From the NCBI RefSeq assembly GCF_001742425.1, contig NZ_MJEH01000062.1:1-64000 (forward strand): a DNA stretch of 64,000 nucleotides. Direction: 5' to 3'. Each line of letters opens with the position of its first letter. Positions within the stretch are counted from its first letter, which is position 1. This document shows positions 57,084 to 64,000 of this stretch, piece after piece. The position numbers and the translations under genes are program-made. The stretch comes from Bacillus solimangrovi (GTDB lineage Bacteria; Bacillota; Bacilli; Bacillales; Bacillaceae_N). The notes beneath the pieces are model-generated. The model was given only the letters and a program-made list of their open reading frames with translations, was not told where the DNA came from and ran no database searches.

Positions 57084-59411
57084 TTGGGGAATATTTTTAT
57101 TAGTTACAGCTCTGCTGATACAAAGCAGATGCTAGAACTTGTAAATAGATTAGAGAGTTATGAATTGAAATGTTGGTATGCAAAGAGAAATATAGGACCT
57201 GGGGAGAATTATGCTGTCGAGATTATAGAGCAGATTGCATCTTGTAAGGTTTTTATCATTCTTATTTCTAGAAAAGCTTTTGAATCACGTCATGTAGCAA
57301 CAGAAATTAGCTTAGCTTATCGAAGAGATATGCTTATTATACCTTTATTAATTGAGGATCTAGCACATGATAATTCTGAATGGCCAAAAGATTTTCGATA
57401 TTTTTTAGAAACTGCTCAGATGTTTAATGGCGTGCACTTAACTGAAGAAGACTGGCAACAAATTGTGGATAAAATCTGTGAACAATTAGAGTTAGAAGAT
57501 AATGTAACAATTACTTCTTCCAAAATCCCAGAGTTCAAATTAGAGAGTCACAAGGTAAATGGAGCCGACTTTCTATTTTCTCCGATGGAGAAAACTAAAT
57601 TAGACTTTATTGAAAGTGTATATGAACCGAATCCTAATTATTTAGAACTTCAAGAAACATTACAAAATCATAGAGTACTAGTTTTATATAATCAAGAACA
57701 AACAGGAAAATCCACTGCAGGAATTCATATATTACAGAAAATTAAAGTTAATAAAATATTTAAATTACATCTAATAAATTTGGTAGAAATATTACAAATT
57801 CATTTTAAGGAAAATTCAGGATATTTACTTGAATATTGTGAGGCAGGTTTTATTGATCAACTCAGTCATCAAAATCTCATAGAACCTTTACAAAATAAAT
57901 TAGAAGAAGTCGGTAGTTTTATAATTTTTACAACCATTCAACAACCTTCATACGATAAAGAATACATATATGAATTATCAAAGCCAATTAATACAAAGCG
58001 TATAATAGAGAAACATATTCATCATCTATATCCTCAACACCCTAATCATAATAAGGCACTTGAAAAGCTACAAAAATTAAATATTAGTGAAATTGAAGAG
58101 TTATTTAATCCTGGGGATAGTCACCTATTAGCAAAGGTTTTAATTGAAGAGAGTTTGTCGGAAAATATGGAAGAGATCAAGGATTCTTTATCAAAAAATA
58201 TAGAAAATCAAACCAAGATTTTAATTGAAGAAAATATGAGCATGGATTATTTTTCTCAATTGTTCACATTAGTAGCATTGAGAGACGTGCCATATAAATT
58301 ATTTGAAGAAGTTTCTTTTGGTTTAAAAAAGTATATCCAATCAGAGATAGGTGTAATGGAATCAAAAACAGATTATATTTATTTGTCAAGGGAACAGCGT
58401 TTGAAAAAGTTGAAAGCTGAAACTTATATGAGTTCCAAGGGAACATTAATAGGTAGTTTTCCTGAAAGATACATTCGTTTTTCGAAATTATCTTATTCTG
58501 AAAAAATTTTAGAATACTTATGGAATCACTATCCTCAGTATCACAATTCTATAATTCAATGGCTAAATGAAGCCGTAGTTAATTCAAAAAAAACAGAAAA
58601 GAAACAATTAATTAGTGTAATTGTACACTTAGCTAGACAAGATTTTATTTTTATACAAGATAAAGTTCTACAACCTTGGGTTTTGAATAATGATTATAGG
58701 TACCGTCTAACTGCAATTCAGGTATTAAATAGCCTATCAGAAGATCAAACTACTATGAAATGGATATCTAACCTCTTAAACTCTTGGACTAAAATCACTA
58801 ACCACTCACAATATCAATGGGTAACTAGTGTTGCTTACGGGGGAATTATTGGGGCATATACATATCCAATAGCATTGAAAAATTTGAAAATGATATTTAT
58901 TAATAACCGAAAAGAGATTAGAGGAAGGACGATAAGGAGCTTTAGCAACCTATTAAGTTACGGAGTTGTTGATTCAAATTATCGTACATATTTTATTGTC
59001 TTTTTAGAAAAGTGGTATAAAGAAATTCAAGAAGAAATTGGACCAAGAATTGTTTTTTACAATCTGCTTTTCAGTATTTTTACTAAACAAGATGATGAAA
59101 TAATTGAATACTTTATTAGAAATAAAGATCTTAGGAAGAGGCTTTTTGAACCAGTCTTAGCATGGTCACTTAACAATAGTAGAACTGTTAATGGTGCTCA
59201 GATGCTTTTAGATTCATGGTTAATAGTAGCTAGTAAAAATAAAAAATGTCACAAGAGTTATCGAAATTTAATTCGATCAATAATTACAGAATGTAATGAA
59301 TATGAGATTGAAAAGTTTATAAAACGTAATCAACATTCGGGCTTTAACGAGCCCATTTTACCATTAATTAGATTAATCTCGAAAGAGGAGGGGGATATGT
59401 CATGGGCTTAA
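57084..59411 (+). CDS. TIR-domain protein with P-loop and long helical C-terminal region
   Basis: 775 residues from the TTG at 57084, nine bases after AGGAGG; the upstream ATG (57051) would place that site inside the gene, and MGNIFISYSSADTKQ is a canonical TIR start. TIR domain about 1-125, with the predicted NADase Glu74 in SRKAFESRHVATEISLAY. A P-loop-like LYNQEQTGKST (201-211) begins a probable STAND/NTPase-type module, but the first Walker glycine is replaced and I see no clear Walker B. Residues about 440-775 are helical, perhaps HEAT-like. Codon use is AT-rich. Its end overlaps the next gene by ten bases. Confidence 0.85.
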   Translation: MGNIFISYSSADTKQMLELVNRLESYELKCWYAKRNIGPGENYAVEIIEQIASCKVFIILISRKAFESRHVATEISLAYRRDMLIIPLLIEDLAHDNSEWPKDFRYFLETAQMFNGVHLTEEDWQQIVDKICEQLELEDNVTITSSKIPEFKLESHKVNGADFLFSPMEKTKLDFIESVYEPNPNYLELQETLQNHRVLVLYNQEQTGKSTAGIHILQKIKVNKIFKLHLINLVEILQIHFKENSGYLLEYCEAGFIDQLSHQNLIEPLQNKLEEVGSFIIFTTIQQPSYDKEYIYELSKPINTKRIIEKHIHHLYPQHPNHNKALEKLQKLNISEIEELFNPGDSHLLAKVLIEESLSENMEEIKDSLSKNIENQTKILIEENMSMDYFSQLFTLVALRDVPYKLFEEVSFGLKKYIQSEIGVMESKTDYIYLSREQRLKKLKAETYMSSKGTLIGSFPERYIRFSKLSYSEKILEYLWNHYPQYHNSIIQWLNEAVVNSKKTEKKQLISVIVHLARQDFIFIQDKVLQPWVLNNDYRYRLTAIQVLNSLSEDQTTMKWISNLLNSWTKITNHSQYQWVTSVAYGGIIGAYTYPIALKNLKMIFINNRKEIRGRTIRSFSNLLSYGVVDSNYRTYFIVFLEKWYKEIQEEIGPRIVFYNLLFSIFTKQDDEIIEYFIRNKDLRKRLFEPVLAWSLNNSRTVNGAQMLLDSWLIVASKNKKCHKSYRNLIRSIITECNEYEIEKFIKRNQHSGFNEPILPLIRLISKEEGDMSWA

Positions 59412-60268
59412 TTCTTAACAAAGAAGAAGTAAAGTTTAACCTTTTTGCATCAGTACCATCATCTTCAAAAGAAATTGCTCTTGTGTATATTGATAAACAA
59501 GGAAATAATTTGGTATTAAAAGATGGTGATAGAATGCATAAAAGTGAACACCGTTTTGGAAAATATCACACATATTATGAAGTTGATATGAAAAAAAAAG
59601 AACTGAAAATTGATAAAGAGTTTGTTTCTTCGGAAGAAATCTATACTTTTAATCTGTCAATTTTATTTGATTATAGAGTAGAAGATCCAGTGCTTATTGT
59701 ACAAGAATATGATAACCCACAAATTGCATTAGAAGAGAAAATTTTTTACATTCTTGATGGTTTAGTTTGTAAATATTCAATAGAAGAAAAACAGATTTTG
59801 TCCGAAGAAATCCGTAATTTGAATAATAATTTAGATGTTATTCAAGTGTTTAGGCAGTTCGGCTTAAAACTTACTGATGTTCATGGGAACGTAAAGCTTG
59901 GGGAGAGAGCAAGAAAAAATCTTGAAAAAAGTGATGATATTACTCAATCTAAGAAAATTCATGAAGAACACTCTTTAAAGGATATTTTGTTGGCTAACTA
60001 TTCTTACAATGAAGCTTTAGATATTATGGAAAAGTTAGAGAGTATAAGTGTGAAAAGTATAAGAGAGAGGAAAGTTATTCTAAGCGAAATCGAAGCCGAT
60101 CCCAATATTAATCCAAATGACAAGCGGAAATTAATAAATCACTATTTTAATCAAGGAGGAAATTTACTTAGTAGAAATCACCTAAGTGGCACTTCAAAAG
60201 CTGATAGTAATAGGTTAAATTTAAAATCTACTCTTCAAGAAGAAGAGGAAGAAGATGTTTTAGAATGA
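59402..60268 (+). CDS. SPFH/band 7-like protein
   Basis: 288 residues; the GAGGAGGGGG site lies within the end of the TIR gene. Residues about 20-165 look like an SPFH (band 7) domain: beta-rich start with YIDKQGNNLVLKDGDRM, FNLSILFDYRVEDPVLIVQE, an amphipathic helix region and a strand near FRQFGLKLTDVHGNV. No membrane anchor is present, unlike stomatins. The C-terminal 80 residues are charged and end in a poly-Glu tail. The call is based on pattern only. Overlap with the TIR gene suggests a shared function. Confidence 0.5.
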   Translation: MGLILNKEEVKFNLFASVPSSSKEIALVYIDKQGNNLVLKDGDRMHKSEHRFGKYHTYYEVDMKKKELKIDKEFVSSEEIYTFNLSILFDYRVEDPVLIVQEYDNPQIALEEKIFYILDGLVCKYSIEEKQILSEEIRNLNNNLDVIQVFRQFGLKLTDVHGNVKLGERARKNLEKSDDITQSKKIHEEHSLKDILLANYSYNEALDIMEKLESISVKSIRERKVILSEIEADPNINPNDKRKLINHYFNQGGNLLSRNHLSGTSKADSNRLNLKSTLQEEEEEDVLE

Positions 60269-60307
60269 AATCATTATGCTTAAACTTAATTAAGGGATTG
60301 ATTGATT

Positions 60308-61057
60308 ATGATGGAGAGTATTTATAAAATATTTCAATTTCTCTACCAAATGCCAGTATTCATACGATATTTATTATTAACTATTGGGTTAATTTTAGTA
60401 GTTCAAATATTATTATTGGGAGTGAAAGTGACTTTAAGACTAGTCACTGTATTACTATATAACTTATTTTATTTTATAGGTATTAGTGTGATCTATAGGC
60501 TAATTTTTTTGATTATGAAAAAAAAGCGCCAAAATGGTGGTGTGGCTTCAACAGGGTTTGAAAAAATAGAAGAATTTATTTCTAATATATTGAAATTAAT
60601 TCTGAAGATTAGACGTTTATCATGGGATATGCCGATAAATATGAAAAAAAGGCTAAAGTTTATTTCAGCTTTATTTATTTTTGGCATTCCTATTATGATG
60701 TATTCTATGCCAGAAAGTGATGCGGCTAATGCAATTATAAAGTATGAACAAAAATATTTAATGAGTCCTATATTGGGTGAATCTTACGTAAGTAATCTTC
60801 CAATGGATAATGATGAAAGTGTTTTTGAAACGAATTTACTTGTAGAATTGTCAAAAGAAAATGGAGGCGGTGTTATTCGTAATAATCCAGATTATAATTC
60901 TTCTAAAATCTATGAAATTGAGCCTAAACAACAAATTCCTTTTACTGGTGAAAAGGCGACTGGTCAGTCGAAAGGAATTGTTTGGTATAAAGTGGAATAT
61001 AAGAAGGGGCATTACGGATGGATTAGTAGTAACATTGTAGATGTAATAAAGAAATGA
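60308..61057 (+). CDS. Membrane protein with C-terminal bacterial SH3 domain
   Basis: 249 residues from the ATG at 60308, nine bases after AAGGGA (in-frame TTG at 60302 is too close). Two adjacent hydrophobic helices (about 18-40 and 45-68) and a third (about 116-133) place the C-terminus outside the cytoplasm if the N-terminus is inside. Residues about 185-249 form an SH3_3-type domain: GVIRNNPDYNSSKIYEI, then IVWYKVEYKKGHYGWISSNI. Such domains bind cell wall or peptides. No family name is known to me. Confidence 0.7.
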   Translation: MMESIYKIFQFLYQMPVFIRYLLLTIGLILVVQILLLGVKVTLRLVTVLLYNLFYFIGISVIYRLIFLIMKKKRQNGGVASTGFEKIEEFISNILKLILKIRRLSWDMPINMKKRLKFISALFIFGIPIMMYSMPESDAANAIIKYEQKYLMSPILGESYVSNLPMDNDESVFETNLLVELSKENGGGVIRNNPDYNSSKIYEIEPKQQIPFTGEKATGQSKGIVWYKVEYKKGHYGWISSNIVDVIKK

Positions 61058-61078
61058 GAAGCTTGGGAGTTATTGTGA

Positions 61079-62908
61079 ATGAGTAGACATAGCGATATTA
61101 AACAAGAAAAAAGAAATCCGTTAGAAATATATATATCAGAGATTTCTCATGGCAAGTGGGCGTTATTTACAATACTACTAGCTATGTTAACTTTTGTAAT
61201 AGGTGTATTTGGTTTTAAAGTAACATATGGATATTCTATTGATGAAGCAGCATATAATTCGGTTCGAATGTTTTTTATTAACTTTGATATTCCTGTATAT
61301 CCAGCTCCCCCATTGTATTTGATCGTAACCAAATGGCTAGCTTTTTTTATAGTTGTGTCATCCATTGTCCATATTATTTTATTTAGTATGTTTGAAAGGA
61401 TCAATTTTTATTTTATAACACATCATAGTTCCTTCATTACGATTATTGGTTTAAATGATTATTCTGTTAGCCTTGCATTAGATTTATTAAAACAACGTAA
61501 GAAAGTTCTATTACTTACTGAGAATAATGACGATTCTAAAATTCAAACACTTAAATTAAACGGTGTGAAAGTGTTATGTGGAGATATAACGGATCAAGCA
61601 TTATACAAGAAGATGTGTGTTGAACGAAGTAGGAATATTATCATTTATACCATGAGTGATTCCCAAAATTTAGATGCACTAATGGAACTTGATGAATATC
61701 TATTAAATAAAAAATTGGATTCTCCTATAAAGACAATTGTCCATTTTGTAGATAAACAATTAGAAGATGTAATTCAAGAAATAGAAAAAGAGGTGAGTAA
61801 GGCTCATTTTGATTTAAAACTGTTAAATATTTATGAAAATAGTGCTAAACAGTTATTCTTTAAAAAACCTTTATATGAAAATATTGATATGGATAAGGAA
61901 AATGCTCATTTACTCATTGTTGGTTTTGGTAGGATAGGAGAGAATATATTACTTCAGGCAGCTAAGATCGCTCATTTTCCAAGTGAAAGGCCTTTAAGGG
62001 TGACAGTTATTGATAGTGATGCTGAAACTTTATCATCTTGGTTCTATTTAAGATATCCACTAATTAACAAGGTATGTGACATCCAATTTTTATCTTATGA
62101 TATTCGAACAAAAGAATTTAAAGAACATATTAGACAAATTAAGACGAGTGAGAATCAATACAGCTACATTGCTATTTGTTTAAACGATGATGAATTAAGC
62201 TTAAAGGCAGCTTTGAATTTTATGACAGAGTTGAAAACAGTGCCAACAGGAATAAAAATGATTAGGGATTCTACTTTTGCCCGTTGGATTGATAACCATA
62301 ATAAAAAATTTCATAATCTCTTTCGATTTGGAAATACAGATGACATTTCTAATGTTGGGACTATTATTAATGAAAAGCAAGACCGACTTGCAAAAGCTAT
62401 ACATGATCTTTACCTCAAAAAAAATGAAAATGGACAACCATGGAACAACTTAACAGCATTTATCAAATCATCTAACCGTGCTCAAGCAGATCATATTGAT
62501 GCAAAACTGAGTTATCTTGGTTTAAGACAGGTAAGTACAGGTGAAGTGAGTGAAAAAATGTATACAACTATTAATCTCCAAGAGTTTAATAGTATGTTAG
62601 TAAATAAACTAGAAAGACTTGCCATAACAGAGCATAATCGGTGGAATGCTTTTCATCACATTAATGGTTATACACAAATTCCTCCTCATGAAGAAATAGA
62701 TCATGAAAATAAAAAACATTATTGTTTAACGACCTGGAATGATTTAGATGAAGTGTCTCAAGTTCGATCTGAGATTAAGGGAAATCAAGTTAATTATAAA
62801 GAGCTAGATCGACATAGTGTACAAAGAATTTTTAAGATTGTTGAGGCAGCAGGGGATAAAATTGTTAAACCTATGAATGCAAAAGAAGGGAAATTTGATG
62901 ACATATAA
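61079..62908 (+). CDS. Two-TM protein with two TrkA-N (RCK) domains and a C-terminal RyR domain
   Basis: 609 residues. Two hydrophobic helices (about 27-47 and 80-103) resemble a 2TM channel, but the segment between lacks a TVGYG selectivity filter. Two Rossmann-type TrkA-N domains follow: TIIGLNDYSVSLALDLL (about 121-137) and LLIVGFGRIGENILLQ (about 278-293). The C-terminal part (about 510-590) has an RyR-type segment, LAITEHNRWNAFHHINGYT, preceded by a conserved SSNRAQADHIDAKL linker. Ligand-gated ion flux is inferred. It overlaps the next gene, a stand-alone RyR protein, by eleven bases. Confidence 0.8.
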   Translation: MSRHSDIKQEKRNPLEIYISEISHGKWALFTILLAMLTFVIGVFGFKVTYGYSIDEAAYNSVRMFFINFDIPVYPAPPLYLIVTKWLAFFIVVSSIVHIILFSMFERINFYFITHHSSFITIIGLNDYSVSLALDLLKQRKKVLLLTENNDDSKIQTLKLNGVKVLCGDITDQALYKKMCVERSRNIIIYTMSDSQNLDALMELDEYLLNKKLDSPIKTIVHFVDKQLEDVIQEIEKEVSKAHFDLKLLNIYENSAKQLFFKKPLYENIDMDKENAHLLIVGFGRIGENILLQAAKIAHFPSERPLRVTVIDSDAETLSSWFYLRYPLINKVCDIQFLSYDIRTKEFKEHIRQIKTSENQYSYIAICLNDDELSLKAALNFMTELKTVPTGIKMIRDSTFARWIDNHNKKFHNLFRFGNTDDISNVGTIINEKQDRLAKAIHDLYLKKNENGQPWNNLTAFIKSSNRAQADHIDAKLSYLGLRQVSTGEVSEKMYTTINLQEFNSMLVNKLERLAITEHNRWNAFHHINGYTQIPPHEEIDHENKKHYCLTTWNDLDEVSQVRSEIKGNQVNYKELDRHSVQRIFKIVEAAGDKIVKPMNAKEGKFDDI

Positions 62909-63179
62909 GCCATTACCAATTGATACATCTTTAACAATACTACCAGATGATATAGAAGAAGTTATAGAAGTTATTGCTGAAAATGTCCATGAGCGATGGG
63001 CAGATAATAGAATCAGAGAGGGTTGGACATACGGTGTAGAACGGAATGACCTTTTGAAGAAGCATCCATGTTTAAAACCATATCATGAACTTGAGGAATC
63101 GGAGAAACAATATGATCGTATTACAGCAACTGAAACTATAAAAGTTCTTATAAATATGGGTTTTAAATTTGAGAGATAA
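62898..63179 (+). CDS. Stand-alone RyR-domain protein
   Basis: 93 residues from the ATG at 62898 behind GAAGGGAA. Nearly the whole protein is one RyR (ryanodine-receptor repeat) domain: YKPLPIDTSLTILPDDIEEV, AENVHERWADNRIREGWTYG, HPCLKPYHELEESEKQYDR and TATETIKVLINMGF. In bacteria such domains occur in conflict-type gene clusters and may bind nucleotide-like ligands; in animal RyR channels the repeat domains bind regulators. Last gene of the cluster, translationally coupled to the TrkA-N/RyR gene. Confidence 0.92.
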   Translation: MTYKPLPIDTSLTILPDDIEEVIEVIAENVHERWADNRIREGWTYGVERNDLLKKHPCLKPYHELEESEKQYDRITATETIKVLINMGFKFER

Positions 63180-63354
63180 AAGGTATGTATTAGGTGAAAA
63201 TATATAATATTAAGCCTCGATTAACTGAGTTATTTTACATAGGAAATATCAGAGGGAAATTGGATTTGCAATTACTAATTAGTCAATTTTTATTGAACTA
63301 ATTTTAAAAATTTCAAGGTATTGAATTGTTGATTCATTTATATTTTATGATAAT

Positions 63355-63406
63355 AAAAGGTGTGTTCAAAAGGTAAATTATATACCATTTTTGACACACC
63401 TTTATT
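63355..63406 (+). terminator. Long hairpin ending the accessory operon
   Basis: AAAGGTGTG pairs with CACACCTTT, continuing through TCAAAA/TTTTTGA and GGTA/TACC around a 7-base AT loop, for a stem of about 20 bp (63355-63403), followed by ATT. It is 175 bases after the last RyR gene. It could also be a relic of a small inverted-repeat element. Confidence 0.7.
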
Positions 63407-63442
63407 CTAGCCCATTGTCCGTAGACAAACAGCAATAATTAG

Positions 63443-63544
63443 CAGGGGCCACCTAGTGATGTAAAGGTAGCACAGTACAAAGCTTTCTCGAATATTGCTA
63501 TTAACTTACTTCAACTTGGTGATGCGATTTCAAGGCTAAAGTAA
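63443..63544 (+). pseudogene. Possible C-terminal gene remnant
   Basis: After an in-frame TAG, 33 codons read QGPPSDVKVAQYKAFSNI followed by a leucine-rich segment and end at TAA. The composition looks protein-like (a hydrophobic-polar helical pattern), but there is no start codon or ribosome binding site. It may be the tail of a degraded gene. The family is not recognised. Confidence 0.3.
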
Positions 63545-63873
63545 GTCAGCGTTGTTATAGTTTTATGATGTTAAATCAAAAAATCACAATGAAGAAAGAT
63601 GAAAATTTTAGTATATTCTATTGTAAGGATTTAATTATTTTAAATCTGTGCTAATAAGTAGCCTTGTTTCTGTATAAGGTGAAGCCCATCATCTAATATT
63701 TTTTGCAAAGTAGTATTAATATCAAAAAAAATAATCTACCATTAAGTAGATAAGTAGTCAAATGAGCTGAGGATAGTACTGGTCTAATGGTATATGATTC
63801 ATTAGTTGAACGTAATGAGATGCAGTTATCATAAATAATAGTAAAAGTGTCGAATATAGAATAGTTAACAGTA
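63545..63873. other. Gene-free AT-rich stretch
   Basis: I find no reading frame with an initiation signal and no RNA gene here. It could be decayed sequence at the edge of the accessory region. Confidence 0.55.
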
Positions 63874-63905
63874 GCTTACCATTTTATAATTGGTGAGCCT
63901 TTTTA
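63874..63905 (+). terminator. Terminator-like hairpin without an intact gene upstream
   Basis: GCTTACCA (63874-63881) pairs with TGGTGAGC (63891-63898, one T-G), followed by CTTTTT. No plus-strand gene directly upstream is visible, so it may have belonged to the remnant near 63443. Confidence 0.7.
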
Positions 63906-63945
63906 CGTCTTAAACTTTTGTAGTAACTAGAATGCGTTTTTCTGT

Positions 63946-64000
63946 ATGAAAGAAGCAACTTTAACCAAATTAAAGAATGAAGTACAATTATTATCAAATA
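63946..64000 (+). CDS. Possible gene start running off the right edge
   Basis: ATG at 63946 opens a frame reading MKEATLTKLKNEVQLLSN to the window end. The product looks helical and plausible but there is no ribosome binding site, so this is weak. Confidence 0.25.
   Translation, partial: MKEATLTKLKNEVQLLSN

Overview
The window is a low-GC, AT-rich chromosomal segment of an endospore-forming Bacillaceae (Bacillus-like Firmicutes). The evidence is strong AGGAGG-type ribosome binding sites, frequent TTG/GTG starts, HutP-type RNA attenuation, a TPP riboswitch, BirA, TreR and cre-like operators of Bacillus type, the spore-cortex deacetylase pdaA, and a block of genes (treP-treA-treR, yfkK, yfkJ-yfkI-yfkH, yfkD, yfkAB, pdaA) whose neighbourhood resembles that of Bacillus subtilis.

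Layout. 1-2.9 kb: the edge of an unidentified gene, a secreted stalk-domain protein and a glutathione peroxidase. 3.0-9.4 kb: a complete histidine-utilisation operon hutP-hutH-hutU-hutI-hutG with a sigma-A promoter, a candidate cre and a HutP-responsive terminator between hutP and hutH; the transporter hutM is absent. 9.4-10.4 kb: mreBH. 10.5-13.1 kb: TPP riboswitch and thiD-thiM-thiE. 13.2-15.2 kb: a chemoreceptor. 15.45-17.11 kb: an IS3/IS150-family insertion sequence. 17.2-20 kb: bioD-bioA and divergent bioY, each with a BirA operator in the shared intergenic region. 20-23 kb: a YhdH/YhfP oxidoreductase and aspartase. 23-27.2 kb: the trehalose operon. 27.3-39.5 kb: an AlbA_2 protein, acylphosphatase, L,D-transpeptidase, nucleotide-sugar epimerase, DUF1128 protein, alcohol dehydrogenase, alanine symporter, a polar amino-acid ABC importer and yfkJ-yfkI-yfkH. 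39.6-48.8 kb: a metal-exporting P-type ATPase behind a PerR/Fur-like box and several membrane transporters, OsmC, YfkD and DUF3953. 48.9-54.8 kb: YfkAB radical SAM protein, class I fumarase, GNAT, PdaA and RlmCD.

55-63.2 kb is clearly accessory, more AT-rich and the most interesting part. A HEPN-like/CBS protein is encoded divergently from a seven-kilobase cluster: M48 membrane protease, TIR-domain protein with a P-loop and long helical C-terminus, SPFH-like protein, membrane protein with an SH3 domain, a two-TM protein with two TrkA-N (RCK) domains and a RyR domain, and a small stand-alone RyR protein. Four of these genes overlap or nearly abut. The inferred reading is a nucleotide-signalling, membrane-targeting defence or stress system in which a TIR enzyme and RyR-domain proteins act together. 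That is a hypothesis from domain content and gene order. The last 800 bases hold hairpins, a likely gene remnant and no convincing intact gene.
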